Shown: positions 29,256 through 38,263, counted from the stretch's first letter. The stretch is DNA of 64,000 nucleotides from Nocardia bovistercoris (GCF_015674855.1 NZ_JADMLG010000002.1:693280-757279), one strand, 5' to 3'. The notes: generated by a model not told the origin, from the letters alone. A program made the numbers and translations.

Positions 29256-30140
29256 TCAGTTCCCGATGGTGAAGCAGGTGCGGCAGAAATCCTCGCCGAA
29301 CTCGGTAAGGCGCAGACTCTTGCGGACGATCTTGGGCGCGCGACCGGCCTTCTTCAGCGCCGCCTCGACCACCGGCTGCACCTCGAGCACCATGTAGCGG
29401 CTCAGCACCACCGGATCGTCGGAGGTCAGGGCGAGGCCGAGCCGCTTGAGGTTGATGAGGTAGGGGCGGGCGCGGTCCGGGTAGCGCACGCCGGCCTGCT
29501 CGGGCACCGAGGTCAGGTCGCCCTGTACCAATTCGGAACCGATACCGAGCGGACGGTTCGTGCGCACGTCCACCGCGGGCTGCGGACCGTTGAGCGCCAT
29601 GAAGCGCAGAATGCGGGCTTCGTCGGGGGCGAGTTCGTCGAGGATGCGGTCGTAGGCCGGATGCACGTCCTCGGTGAAGTAGACATCGGCGGAGCGGGCG
29701 AGCAGCGCGTCGCCGCGACGGCGCAACTCCTGCGTGGTCGCCGAGCGCAGGTGCGGGCCGATGGCGACCGGTTGCTGCTGACCCGACCCGTTGCCCGCCG
29801 GAGTCGGTACGTAACTGACGATTTCGCGCACCGAACCCTCGGTGACGCCGAGGGCGCTGCGCGCGATCGACCGCAGCGCGTTCCCGGTGCGTTCGGCGAT
29901 ATCGGCGGAGGACTCGCCGTCCAGGGCGGCCTTGGTGATCTCCCTGGTGACCTCGTAGGAAGTGTTGACCGCCCACTGACTGCCGCGCACCGCGGTGCCC
30001 GCCGCGAGCCCGGCCGCGCGGAACACGCCGCGGATCAACCTGGCCTCATTGCTGATCTGGCGCTGCTCCACATCCGAGCCGCGCTCCACGGAACGGGAAC
30101 CGGCTCGGGTGATGTCCTGTCCGGTCCTGTCGTCTGTCAC
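29256..30140 (-). CDS. Abi-alpha (DUF4393) family protein, copy 1
   Basis: A 294-residue protein of the DUF4393 / Abi-alpha family. The first 125 residues include an amphipathic, partly hydrophobic stretch (LIRGVFRAAGLAAGTAVRG). The conserved part follows: VHPAYDRILDELAPDEARIL, RPYLINLKRLGLAL and SLRLTEFGEDFCRTCF. The GTG start is chosen for GGAG upstream. The gene at 31748 on the other strand is a clear paralogue (HPAFARMLADLTPDEARILRF; SITLTEFGADFVQTCL), and a DUF445 membrane protein lies between. Abi-alpha is named for a suspected abortive-infection link, but no function is established in this context. Confidence 0.8.
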   Translation of the reverse strand: MTDDRTGQDITRAGSRSVERGSDVEQRQISNEARLIRGVFRAAGLAAGTAVRGSQWAVNTSYEVTREITKAALDGESSADIAERTGNALRSIARSALGVTEGSVREIVSYVPTPAGNGSGQQQPVAIGPHLRSATTQELRRRGDALLARSADVYFTEDVHPAYDRILDELAPDEARILRFMALNGPQPAVDVRTNRPLGIGSELVQGDLTSVPEQAGVRYPDRARPYLINLKRLGLALTSDDPVVLSRYMVLEVQPVVEAALKKAGRAPKIVRKSLRLTEFGEDFCRTCFTIGN

Positions 30141-30434
30141 GTCTACTCCGATGTATTGCCAAAGTGAACAAGTGAACGAGCGTCTGCCCCCACAGATTAT
30201 TGTCCGCCAGCCTTCCAGGTGCGCCGAACCACACCTTCCCCAGGGCCGCCGCGCGCGTCCGGCCGCCGCCCATGGTGATCCAGGCCACCGCGCGCACGCG
30301 GTATTCGACGCGTGATCCACGGCATCACGGAGCGACACGACCGGACGGCTCACAATGGGGTCCGCGCCGCGACGGGGTGCTAGTTTGGGGTGCCGGTGCG
30401 GCGGCGACCACCGGTGTATCGGCAGGAGGATGTC

Positions 30435-31757
30435 GTGTTAGAGAGCTTTTTCGGAATCCATCCGACGATCCTCCTCGAACTCCTGACAATTCCTCTGTTC
30501 ACCGGCGTGATCGGCTACATCACCAACTGGACCGGCATCCTCATGCTGTTCAAGCCGATCGCCTTCCACGGTGTCCGCCTGCCCGGTCTGCGAGCCCTTT
30601 TCCCGTTCCTGCCCAAACGAATTCAGATACTGCCGCTGCTCAGCTACGACGGACGTATCGGCTGGCAGGGCATCGTTCCCTCGCGCGCCGACAAAATGGC
30701 GAGCATCGCCGTCGACAAAGGTCTGGCCAAGCTCGGCAGCGTCGCCGACTTCTATCGCGAACTCGAGCCGGACAAACTCGCCGAACATCTGACCGTTATC
30801 GCCGACGCGCAGATCAAGGACATCGTCGAGGAAATCCTGCGGCGCGAGCATCCACAACTCTGGTACAACCTGCCGACCCAGGTGCGCGAGATGGTGCACG
30901 CGCGCGTCCGGCAGCAACTCCCCGACATTCTTCGGGAACTGACCGTTGAACTCGGCGCGAATATCGATCAACTGATCGACGTCAAACAAATGGTGATCCG
31001 CTACTTTCAGGCCCGCCCGCATCTGTTGAACACCCTGTTCCAGGTGCTCGGCGCCAAGGAACTGCGGTTCATGCAGAACTTCGGCTTCTACTTCGGCGCG
31101 CCCATGGGTGTGGTGCTGGTCGCTCTGCTGCACCTGACCGGCTTGTCGACGCTGGTGGTGCTTCCGGTCGGCGGCGTGATCATCGGGTGGGTGGTGAACT
31201 GGGTCGGGCTGAACATGATCTTCGCCCCCGCCTACCCCAAGTGGTGGTGCCCGTGGCGGCAGGGACTGCTCATCAAACGCCAGGACGAGATCACCGCGGG
31301 CTACGCCGAACTGGTCTCCAGCCAGGTCATCACCGTTGCCAATATCGGCGACGAACTGCTCAACGGCCCGCGCTCGGACCGCACCATGCAGATGCTCGAG
31401 GACACCCTGCGCCCGGCCGCCGACCGTGCGCTCGGCCCCGCGCGCTCCGCCGTCAAATTCGTGCTCGGCAGCCGCGAGTACGACAGCCTGCAATCCACCC
31501 TCACCACCGAGGCCATGTCCATCGCGCCCATCGCCTTCGCCGATCCCGAGTTCAACGTCCGCCAGGGCAAGCAGATCAACGACTACATCGCCAAACAGAT
31601 GGCGGCGCTGTCGCCCAACGACTTCGTCGACATGCTCCGTGCCGCCATCAAACAGGACGAATGGCTTCTTTTTCTGCATGGCGGCGTACTCGGACTGTTC
31701 GCCGGATACGCTCATATCCTGATCTTCGGAACGGGAGTGGCGACGACATGGCTGTGA
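30435..31757 (+). CDS. DUF445 family membrane protein
   Basis: The 440-residue protein has an N-terminal membrane segment (LLELLTIPLFTGVIGYITNW), a long cytoplasmic or periplasmic helical body, a central hairpin (APMGVVLVALLHLTGLSTLV and LPVGGVIIGWVVNWVGLNMI) and a C-terminal membrane helix (GVLGLFAGYAHILIFGTGVA). ITNWTGILMLFKP and NWVGLNMIFAP are the repeated DUF445 (YheB/YqgP-like) motifs. GTG start with AGGAGG five bases upstream. The stop overlaps the next gene by 10 bp, so it is co-translated with the second Abi-alpha gene. Function unknown. Confidence 0.85.
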   Translation: MLESFFGIHPTILLELLTIPLFTGVIGYITNWTGILMLFKPIAFHGVRLPGLRALFPFLPKRIQILPLLSYDGRIGWQGIVPSRADKMASIAVDKGLAKLGSVADFYRELEPDKLAEHLTVIADAQIKDIVEEILRREHPQLWYNLPTQVREMVHARVRQQLPDILRELTVELGANIDQLIDVKQMVIRYFQARPHLLNTLFQVLGAKELRFMQNFGFYFGAPMGVVLVALLHLTGLSTLVVLPVGGVIIGWVVNWVGLNMIFAPAYPKWWCPWRQGLLIKRQDEITAGYAELVSSQVITVANIGDELLNGPRSDRTMQMLEDTLRPAADRALGPARSAVKFVLGSREYDSLQSTLTTEAMSIAPIAFADPEFNVRQGKQINDYIAKQMAALSPNDFVDMLRAAIKQDEWLLFLHGGVLGLFAGYAHILIFGTGVATTWL

Positions 31758-32650
31758 CGGATGCGGGCGGCGACGACAACGACACCGCCGAATCCTCCGA
31801 TCCGGTGACCCGTCCCGACACCGAAGGGCCGTCCACCGAACTCAGCCGCAGGCCGGCCGAGGCCGTGGTCGCGGCCCCGAACAAGCGAAGCCGCCCCAGC
31901 GCGCTCGACACCGTTCGCGCCGCGACCGGCGTCGCCAAGGTCGCCGTCACGGCGGCGGGCGCGGTCACCGCGTGGAGCGTCGACACCGCGATCGGCGTCG
32001 GCGCCACCGTGGTGCGCGGCAGCCTGGCGGGCACACCGACGCGCGAAGTGCTCGCCGAGGCGGAATCGGAGTTCAGGGGCGCGCTGCGCCGCGCGCTCGG
32101 ATTGCCGTCACCGGCCGCGCGTCCCGAAGCCGACGGGGTGCCGACACTGCGCGAACAGGGCGCGGCGCTGCTGCGGCTCTCGTCGAGCCCGCACGCCGAA
32201 GCGCACGAGATCCACCCGGCCTTCGCGCGCATGCTGGCCGACCTCACCCCCGACGAGGCGCGCATCCTGCGTTTCCTGCACATGGACGGCGCGCAGCCCG
32301 CGATCGACATCCGCACCGGCCGCCCGCGCGGCATCGGCGCCGAGCGGGTCGTCTCCGGCATCAACCTCATCGGCGAACACGCCGGATTGCGCTTCCCCAA
32401 CCGGATTTCGCAATACCTGCCCAACCTACGCAGGCTCGGCCTGATCGACAACGCGGGCGAACCGGTCGGGAACCCGAACCGCTACCAGATCCTCGAGGCC
32501 CAGCCGCCGGTGCGAGAAGTGCTCAAGCGCTCCGGATTCGGCACCAAGGTGTACTACCGCAGCATCACGCTCACCGAATTCGGCGCGGATTTCGTGCAGA
32601 CCTGCCTGCCGGTGGTCGTGCCCGACGGCCGAGCCTCGGGAACCAGCTGA
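31748..32650 (+). CDS. Abi-alpha (DUF4393) family protein, copy 2
   Basis: This 300-residue paralogue of the gene at 29256 has an acidic N-terminus and a moderately hydrophobic region (GVAKVAVTAAGAVTAWSVD). Its conserved domain includes HPAFARMLADLTPDEARIL, GERVVSG-like loops, YLPNLRRLGLID and SITLTEFGADFVQTCL. It overlaps the DUF445 gene by 10 bp, a strong sign of a joint function. Copy 1 is transcribed divergently 300 bp to the left, so the module is symmetrical around one shared control region. Confidence 0.82.
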   Translation: MAVTDAGGDDNDTAESSDPVTRPDTEGPSTELSRRPAEAVVAAPNKRSRPSALDTVRAATGVAKVAVTAAGAVTAWSVDTAIGVGATVVRGSLAGTPTREVLAEAESEFRGALRRALGLPSPAARPEADGVPTLREQGAALLRLSSSPHAEAHEIHPAFARMLADLTPDEARILRFLHMDGAQPAIDIRTGRPRGIGAERVVSGINLIGEHAGLRFPNRISQYLPNLRRLGLIDNAGEPVGNPNRYQILEAQPPVREVLKRSGFGTKVYYRSITLTEFGADFVQTCLPVVVPDGRASGTS

Positions 32651-32830
32651 CCCGTCGAACGCCCCGGCCAGTTCCAGCAGGCACTCCTCTTCTCAGCGCG
32701 GATTTCGCGCGGACCAGCCTGCCGACGATCGCGCCCGACAGCCGCGCCCGCAGAACCAGCTGACCCGTCAGGCGCCCTCGGCCAATTCCAGCCAGCGCTC
32801 CTCGGCGGTCTCCTTCTCGGCGCGGACCTG
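32640..32830. repeat. Duplicated 3' end of the ABC-F gene
   Basis: The sequence from GAACCAGCTGACCCGTC at 32753, running into the last ABC-F codons (to about 32830), has a diverged copy at 32640-32712, 113 bp away beyond the stop codon. The copy still encodes a tail like the gene's own (ERWLELAEGA versus ECLLELAGAF). Confidence 0.75.
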
Positions 32831-34558
32831 TTTGAGTTCGGCGCCGAGGGTCACGAGTTTGTCCGGATCGGTGGCCGCGTCGGCAAGTGCCGCGTGCAGC
32901 TTCTGTTCGCGCTCGGTGAGTTTGTCGATGGAGCGCTCGAGTTTCGCGAGTTCCTTGCGCGCGGCCCGGTAGGCGGCGGCATCGGTGGCCGGAGCCGCCG
33001 CGGTGTCCTTGGCGGGCGCGGTGACCGTCGCCGCGCGTTTCGCCAGGTACTCGTCGATGCCGCCGGGCAGGTTGGTCAGTTTGCCGTCGCCGAACAGCGC
33101 CCAGGTGGAATCGGCGATGCGCTCGATCAGGTAGCGGTCGTGGCTGATGACGACCAGCGTGCCCGCCCAGTTGTCGAGCAGGTCCTCCAACTGCTGGAGG
33201 GTATCGATGTCGAGGTCGTTGGTCGGCTCGTCCAGCAGCAGCACGTTCGGTTCCGCCATGAGGATGCGGGTCAGCTGCAGGCGGCGCCGTTCGCCGCCGG
33301 ACAGGTCCCCGACCGGGGTGCGTTGGCGCGCGGGCGCGAAACCGAGCCGCTCGGCCAACTGACCTGCGGAAATCTCCTTGTCTCCCAACATGATTCGCTG
33401 CGCGACCTGCTGCACGGCCTCCAGCACGCGCATATCGGTCGGCAGGTCGTCCAATTCCTGGCGCAGCCAACCGATCTGTACGGTCTGGCCCTGTATCCGC
33501 TTGCCCGCGGCCGGTTCCGCGTCGCCCGCGAGCGCGCGCAGCAGTGTGGTCTTGCCCGAACCGTTCACCCCGACCAGGCCGACCCGCTCGCCCGGCGCGA
33601 GTCGCCAGGTCAGGTCGTCGACGAGGGTGCGGCCGTCGGGCGTGGCCAGTGTCACGTTCTCGAGTTCGACCACCACCCGCCCGAGCCGTTTGCGGGCGAA
33701 CGCGGCCAGCGACACGCTGTCGCGCGGCGGCGGCACATCGGCGATGAGCGCCTCGGCCGCCTCGACCCGATAACGCGGCTTCGAGGTGCGTGCCCGCGCG
33801 CCGCGGCGCAGCCAGGCCAATTCCTTCCTGGCCAGATTCGCCCGCCGCGACTCGCTCGCGTCGGCCTGCCTGGCGCGTTCGGCCCTGGCGAAGATCCAGT
33901 CGCCGTAACCGCCCTCGTAGCTCTCGACCTTGCCGCCGACGACCTCCCAGGTATTCGTGGCAACGGTGTCGAGGAACCAGCGGTCGTGGGTGACGACAAC
34001 CAACGCGCTGCGCCGCTCCAGCAGGTGCCCGGCCAGCCACTGCACGCCCTCGACGTCGAGGTGGTTGGTCGGTTCGTCCAGGACGAGCAGGTCGAGCTCG
34101 CGCACCAGCGCCGCGGCCAGCGCGACGCGGCGGCGCTCACCACCGGACAGATTGTCGACGCCCGCGTCCATGCCGAGGCCGTCGATGCCGATGCCCTCCA
34201 GCACCGAGCGGATACGCGGATTCGACGCCCACTCGTGTTCGGCCAGATCGTGGTCGTCGCCGAAACCGCGTCGATCGTCGGCCAGGCCCGCGAGCACCAC
34301 CGAGCCGACCGTCGCACCCTTCGGCAGCACCCCGCGCTGGGTCACCACCGCCATGCGCAGCCCGTTGACCCGGCTGACCCGCCCCGAATCGGGCGGCTCG
34401 AGTCCGGTCAGCACCTCGAGCAGGGTGGTCTTGCCGCCGCCGTTGAGACCGACGACGCCGATGCGCTCACCGGCGTGCACGCCGAGCGATACGCCGTCGA
34501 GCAGGGGTTTGACACCGAAGCTCTTGGATACCTGTTCGAGGTTGATCAGGTTGGACAT
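32768..34558 (-). CDS. ABC-F family ATPase
   Basis: A soluble duplicated ABC protein of 596 residues without membrane domains. First domain: Walker A GLNGGGKTT, signature LSGGERRR, Walker B LLVLDEPTNHLD. Second domain: Walker A GVNGSGKTT, LSGGERRRLQL, VLLLDEPTNDLDI. The interdomain linker carries the charged ABC-F helix region. A C-terminal coiled coil (ARKELAKLERSIDKLTEREQ) resembles Uup. It probably acts on ribosomes or DNA junctions as other Uup/EttA-type factors do; antibiotic resistance cannot be inferred. It reads towards the Abi-alpha gene. Confidence 0.93.
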   Translation of the reverse strand: MSNLINLEQVSKSFGVKPLLDGVSLGVHAGERIGVVGLNGGGKTTLLEVLTGLEPPDSGRVSRVNGLRMAVVTQRGVLPKGATVGSVVLAGLADDRRGFGDDHDLAEHEWASNPRIRSVLEGIGIDGLGMDAGVDNLSGGERRRVALAAALVRELDLLVLDEPTNHLDVEGVQWLAGHLLERRSALVVVTHDRWFLDTVATNTWEVVGGKVESYEGGYGDWIFARAERARQADASESRRANLARKELAWLRRGARARTSKPRYRVEAAEALIADVPPPRDSVSLAAFARKRLGRVVVELENVTLATPDGRTLVDDLTWRLAPGERVGLVGVNGSGKTTLLRALAGDAEPAAGKRIQGQTVQIGWLRQELDDLPTDMRVLEAVQQVAQRIMLGDKEISAGQLAERLGFAPARQRTPVGDLSGGERRRLQLTRILMAEPNVLLLDEPTNDLDIDTLQQLEDLLDNWAGTLVVISHDRYLIERIADSTWALFGDGKLTNLPGGIDEYLAKRAATVTAPAKDTAAAPATDAAAYRAARKELAKLERSIDKLTEREQKLHAALADAATDPDKLVTLGAELKQVRAEKETAEERWLELAEGA

Positions 34559-34639
34559 GGATCCTTCCGAAGGTCACGCAGGCGGTGCGATACCTGCCGA
34601 GCAAGCCTAGCTCGCGGGTGGAACCCGATATTTCCCCCG

Positions 34640-34798
34640 GGTTCACCGCTACTCGCGTTCACCGCCACCCGAGCTCAGCGCCACCCGGACCCTGCGCCAC
34701 CCGAGCTCAGCGCCACCCGGACCCTGCGCCCCCGAGCTCAGCGCCACCCGAGCTCAGGGCAGGCCGAGCTCAGGGCAGGCCGGGTTCAGCGTTTGGCC
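34640..34798. repeat. Ten 16-bp tandem units ending in the ispE 3' end
   Basis: Units of the form AGCTCAGCGCCACCCG repeat from 34640 to 34782 (nine copies, one of 15 bp). The tenth unit (34783-34798, GGTTCAGCGTTTGGCC) contains the ispE stop codon and its last residues. Copies nearest the gene (AGCTCAGGGCAGGCCG, twice) differ from the distal ones. The array fills the whole gap between ispE and the start of the ABC-F gene region. Confidence 0.92.
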
Positions 34799-35721
34799 TG
34801 CGGCTCCCCGCCGACCACGCGCGCACCGGGCACCGGACCGCTCGCGGTGCGGACACTGCGCGCCACGCCCGCCCCCGCGAGTTCGGCGGCGACGGCGATG
34901 GCGGATTCCTCGCTCTCGCAGAGGAAGGCGCAGGTGGGTCCGGAACCGGAGACCAGTCCGGTGAGCGCGCCCGCGCCGACGCCCGCGCGCAGGGTGCGGC
35001 GCAGCTCGGGTTTCAGCGACAGCGCCGCAGCCTGCATGTCGTTGCCGAGCAGCGGCGCAAGCTGTTTCGGGTCACCGGCGGCCAGCGCCTGCATGAGCCG
35101 CTGCGGTTCGCCGAGGCGCGGCGGCGCACCGTGCTCGCGCAGATGATCCAGTTCCGCGAAGACCGAAGGGGTGGAAAGTCCGCCCTTGGCGAGGGCGAGC
35201 ACCCAGTGAAAGGTGTTGCGCGACAATACCGGAAGCAGGCGTTCACCGCGACCGGTGCCGAGCGCGGTGCCGCCGTGCAGGGCGAAGGGGACGTCGCTGC
35301 CCAATTCGGCGGCGATCGTGGACAACTCGTCGCGGCTCAGACTCAGATCCCACAGTTCGTTGAGGCCGACCAGCGCGGCGGCGGCGTCGGCGCTGCCGCC
35401 TGCCATGCCTCCCGCCACCGGAATGCCCTTGGTGATGGCGATCTCAACCAGCGGGGCGCGGCCCGCGAGATGGGCAAGGCGCACGGCCGCCTTCCACACC
35501 AGATTGCCGCGATCGGTGGGCACCTCGGCCGCGCCTTCGCCGCTGACCCGCACCGTCAACGCGCTCGACGGCGCGATGCGGACGTCGTCGCTGAGCGAGA
35601 GTGCCTGGAATACGGTTGTCAGATCGTGGTAGCCGTCCGCGCGCAGGTCGCCGACTCCGAGGTGGAGGTTCACCTTCGACGGCGCGCGCACGGTGACGGG
35701 GCTTGGGACTACTGACAACAC
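34786..35721 (-). CDS. ispE: 4-diphosphocytidyl-2-C-methyl-D-erythritol kinase
   Basis: GHMP kinase of the MEP isoprenoid pathway. The 311-residue protein has [19 protein letters not shown] at the N-terminus, the ATP motif [17 protein letters not shown] (GHMP motif 2), [14 protein letters not shown], and [10 protein letters not shown] (motif 3). The GTG at 35721 is chosen because a TAGGCT -10 lies 8 bases upstream (leaderless), and [16 protein letters not shown] matches family N-termini. It is adjacent to ksgA in other actinobacteria; here a copper-type operon separates them. Confidence 0.95.
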   Translation of the reverse strand: MLSVVPSPVTVRAPSKVNLHLGVGDLRADGYHDLTTVFQALSLSDDVRIAPSSALTVRVSGEGAAEVPTDRGNLVWKAAVRLAHLAGRAPLVEIAITKGIPVAGGMAGGSADAAAALVGLNELWDLSLSRDELSTIAAELGSDVPFALHGGTALGTGRGERLLPVLSRNTFHWVLALAKGGLSTPSVFAELDHLREHGAPPRLGEPQRLMQALAAGDPKQLAPLLGNDMQAAALSLKPELRRTLRAGVGAGALTGLVSGSGPTCAFLCESEESAIAVAAELAGAGVARSVRTASGPVPGARVVGGEPQAKR

Positions 35722-35729
35722 GATGCTCA

Positions 35730-35735
35730 AGCCTA
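35730..35735 (-). promoter_or_regulatory. Predicted -10 element for a leaderless ispE start
   Basis: TAGGCT on the minus strand lies 8 bases before the GTG. No Shine-Dalgarno is present there. Confidence 0.45.
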
Positions 35736-35826
35736 ACCGGTGGGTACGACACCCGCGCCCCCGACGGATGCCATTCACCTGTTGGGCGCGATTCGTTATG
35801 GAGCGGCGATCGGCCGCTTGCCAGCT

Positions 35827-35843
35827 ATACCCCTCAGGGGTAT
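35827..35843. promoter_or_regulatory. CsoR/RicR-like copper operator
   Basis: ATACCCCT and AGGGGTAT form a perfect 17-bp inverted repeat centred on C. The core TACCCCTCAGGGGTA has the TACCC-N5-GGGTA form of copper-responsive CsoR/RicR sites. It is 33 bp upstream of the HMA protein start. Confidence 0.8.
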
Positions 35844-35876
35844 GTTGAAGGCATAAGGACTACGAAGGAGTCGACC

Positions 35877-36083
35877 ATGGCCACGTCCACCTACACCGTC
35901 AAGGGTATGACCTGCGGCCACTGCGCCGGTTCGGTGCGCGAGGAGATCGGCAGGATCGCGGGGGTGACCGGCGTCGAGGTCGATCTCGACACCGGCGCGG
36001 TCCGCGTGGAGAGCACCGCACCGGTCTCCGACGCCGAGATCGCCGCCGCCGTCGACGAGGCGGGCTACGAGGTCGCCGTCTGA
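35877..36083 (+). CDS. Heavy-metal-associated domain protein (copper chaperone, CopZ-like)
   Basis: A single 68-residue HMA domain: TVKGMTCGHCAGSVREEI contains the metal-binding MTCGHC (Cys12 and Cys15), and the ferredoxin-like fold continues VTGVEVDLDTGAVRVES to AVDEAGYEVAV. GAAGGAG precedes the ATG. It lies under a CsoR/RicR-like operator and its stop overlaps the next ATG as TGATG, so it should be copper-induced and hand Cu(I) to a partner. Confidence 0.9.
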   Translation: MATSTYTVKGMTCGHCAGSVREEIGRIAGVTGVEVDLDTGAVRVESTAPVSDAEIAAAVDEAGYEVAV

Positions 36084-36964
36084 TGTCGCTCCGGCCGAGA
36101 TTCGTCGCGGCGGGGGTACTGGTCGCGCTGTTCGGCGTCGCACTCGGCATCGGAGCCCTGGTTGGCGATCCGGACGAGCGTGCGCCGGGCGACACCGGAA
36201 CACCGGCGGCGAGCGGACTATCCGCCGCCGCGTCCGGCTACCGCCTCACCGATCTGACCGCACCCGCCGCGCCGAATGAGGCAGGCACACTGCGCCTGCG
36301 CGTCCTCGGACCCGACGGCGCACCGCTGACCCGCTTCGCCACCCAGCACGAGAAGAAACTACACCTGATCGTGGTCCGCTCGGACACCACCGAGTACCGG
36401 CACGCCCATCCGAGGATGGACGCCGACGGACTCTGGTCGGTCGACTGGACCTGGGCGGCTCCCGGCACATATCGCGTCTTCGCCGACTTCGTGCCCGAAA
36501 CACCCGACTCCCCCGGCGATCTGGTGCTCAGCGAGACGGTCACGGTCACCGGGGATGCGACGCCGCGACCGCTCGCCCCGATCTCCGAGACCGCGAGCGT
36601 GGACGGCTACCAGGTGACCCGCCACGGCGAACTCGACACCCGCGGTGGCGAACTGCGATTCACCGTCTCCCGCGGCGGCTTCCCGGTGTCGGATCTGGAA
36701 CCGTATCTCGGCGCGAACGGCCACCTGGTCGCGCTGCGCGCCGAGGACCTCGCCTACCTGCACGTCCATCCGCAAACCGATGGCAGCCGCGGTCCCGATG
36801 TGACTTTTCACGCGAAGGCGCTCGGCGCCGGGCGCTACCGCCTGTATCTGGACTTCGCCCATGGGGGTTCGGTGCACACGGCGGAGTTCACCGTCGATGC
36901 CCGAGTACTCACAGATTCATCCACAGGCGGTGACGGAGTTCACACAGGCGGTGGACACCCATGA
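36083..36964 (+). CDS. Membrane-anchored, histidine-containing copper-operon protein
   Basis: The 293-residue protein has one N-terminal membrane anchor or signal (FVAAGVLVALFGVALGIGALVG). The extracytoplasmic part has two beta-sandwich-like halves with histidine clusters: KLHLIVVRSDTTEYRHAHP and AYLHVHPQTDG, plus a GGGHP terminus. Proteins of this type are common next to CopZ and CopA genes in actinobacteria, and a metal-binding role outside the cell is an inference. Coupled to the HMA gene. Its stop overlaps a short frame at 36961. Confidence 0.8.
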   Translation: MSLRPRFVAAGVLVALFGVALGIGALVGDPDERAPGDTGTPAASGLSAAASGYRLTDLTAPAAPNEAGTLRLRVLGPDGAPLTRFATQHEKKLHLIVVRSDTTEYRHAHPRMDADGLWSVDWTWAAPGTYRVFADFVPETPDSPGDLVLSETVTVTGDATPRPLAPISETASVDGYQVTRHGELDTRGGELRFTVSRGGFPVSDLEPYLGANGHLVALRAEDLAYLHVHPQTDGSRGPDVTFHAKALGAGRYRLYLDFAHGGSVHTAEFTVDARVLTDSSTGGDGVHTGGGHP

Positions 36965-37065
36965 GCGAACCGAATCGGCCCGTTCGGACGCACGTCGAAA
37001 TATGCACGCTGAACTGCGCTTTCCCTGAGCGCGATGGCGGCATCACAGCCGAAGACGCTGAATGA
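36961..37065 (+). pseudogene. Possible truncated start of a third copper-operon gene (CopA-like)
   Basis: An ATG overlapping the upstream stop as ATGA opens a 34-codon frame, MSEPNRPVRTHVEICTLNCAF, that then stops. In comparable operons a copper P-type ATPase normally follows, and its N-terminus has an HMA domain (THVEL...MTCASC). The remnant resembles such a start only weakly and no ATPase body follows. It is consistent with deletion of copA but is not proof. Confidence 0.3.
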
Positions 37066-37363
37066 CGGCAGCTCTCGCGCGAGCATTACCAGCACAAATG
37101 AAAAAGTTGACTATTCACACTCGCGCTCGTTATCCACCGGACTTCTCCACAGGTCGGAGACCGTGCAGCACAACGGGAACCGGCGGGTCGAGCCACAGGA
37201 AGCCCCCGCCACCGTGTTTCGCCACCGGCAACCGGTCGGCACCACTCGGGTTGCCGCCGAACACCGCCCGAACGTGATCAGGCGTGGCCGCCGATACTAG
37301 CGCCGATTCCCGCGAACCCGCAAATCCGGTGCCGACTTTCGGTACCGCACGGGTGCGCGCGGC
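37066..37363. other. Non-coding stretch before ksgA, with DnaA-box-like words
   Basis: This region is AT-richer than its neighbours. It holds TTATCCACC (about 37130) and TTCTCCACAGG (about 37142), one to two mismatches from a DnaA box. An open frame from 37034 has no recognisable features. I see no other gene or clear terminator. Confidence 0.4.
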
Positions 37364-38263
37364 TCAATCCGTCTGCGCCAGCCGGACGAACGCCGCGGTG
37401 TCCAAGGTCTCCCCGCGCGCCGTCGGATCGATGCCCGCCGCGATCAGTCGACGTTCGGCCGCCACCGCCGACCCGGCCCAGCCCGCCAAGGCCGCGCGCA
37501 AGGTCTTGCGCCGCTGGGCGAACGCCGCATCGATCACCTCGAACACCCGGCGGCGGAACGGGTCGTCGGTCGGCCACGGCGCGCGGGCGTACCGCTCGAT
37601 CCTGACCAGACCCGAATCCACCCGAGGCACCGGCCAGAAGACCTGGGTGCCCACCGCGCCCGCCCGGCGCACCGTGCCGAAGAAGCCCGCCTTGACACTG
37701 GGCACGCCGTACACCCGATTGCCCGGCTCGGCCGCGAGCCGATCCGCCACCTCGGCCTGCACCATGACCAAAGACGTTGCCAACGTGGGGATCTCGGCGA
37801 GCAGATGCAGGAGCACCGGAACCGCCACGTTGTAGGGGAGATTCGCGACCAGCGCCGTCGGGGTTGCGGGCAGATCCGTCGCCGCGATCCGCAGCGCGTC
37901 CGCCTCGACCACTTGGAGCCTGCCGACCAGTTCCGGCGCGCGGTCGGAGACCGTCGCGGGCAGGAAACGCGCGAGCAGCGGGTCGATCTCCACCGCGACC
38001 ACCGAATCCACCACGTCCAGCAGCGCGAGGGTCAGCGAGCCGAGGCCGGGACCGACCTCGAGCACCGTATCCGCGCCACCGACGCCTGCCGCGGCGACGA
38101 TGCGCCGCACGGTGTTGGCGTCGTGGACGAAGTTCTGCCCGAGCTGTTTGGTGGGTCGGATGCCGAACCGCTCGGCCAGCGTCCGCACCTCGGCGGGGCC
38201 GAGCAGCGCCGCACCGCCCCTGGTAGCGCCGGGACCGCGCACGGAGTTATCGGGTTCGGACAC
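37364..38263 (-). CDS. ksgA: 16S rRNA (adenine(1518/1519)-N6)-dimethyltransferase
   Basis: KsgA/RsmA dimethylates two adjacent adenines in helix 45 of 16S rRNA. The 299-residue protein has [20 protein letters not shown], the SAM-binding [15 protein letters not shown] (about 67-81), [11 protein letters not shown], the catalytic [11 protein letters not shown] and [14 protein letters not shown]. All motifs are intact. It precedes ispE in other mycolata, and follows rpfB on the same strand. Confidence 0.97.
   Translation of the reverse strand: MSEPDNSVRGPGATRGGAALLGPAEVRTLAERFGIRPTKQLGQNFVHDANTVRRIVAAAGVGGADTVLEVGPGLGSLTLALLDVVDSVVAVEIDPLLARFLPATVSDRAPELVGRLQVVEADALRIAATDLPATPTALVANLPYNVAVPVLLHLLAEIPTLATSLVMVQAEVADRLAAEPGNRVYGVPSVKAGFFGTVRRAGAVGTQVFWPVPRVDSGLVRIERYARAPWPTDDPFRRRVFEVIDAAFAQRRKTLRAALAGWAGSAVAAERRLIAAGIDPTARGETLDTAAFVRLAQTD

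Noticed and set aside
34640..34798. CRISPR array candidate
   Set aside because: Units are contiguous 16-bp repeats without unique spacers, and no cas genes are nearby.
32894..35146. Long plus-strand open frame over the ABC-F gene, the repeat array and ispE
   Set aside because: Antisense to two real genes and crosses the tandem repeats.
37034..37300. 88-codon plus-strand frame
   Set aside because: No ribosome-binding site or similarity, and its composition fits non-coding sequence better.
37066..37363. Chromosomal origin suggested by DnaA-box-like words
   Set aside because: Only two imperfect boxes, and no dnaA, dnaN, gyrB or rpmH nearby.
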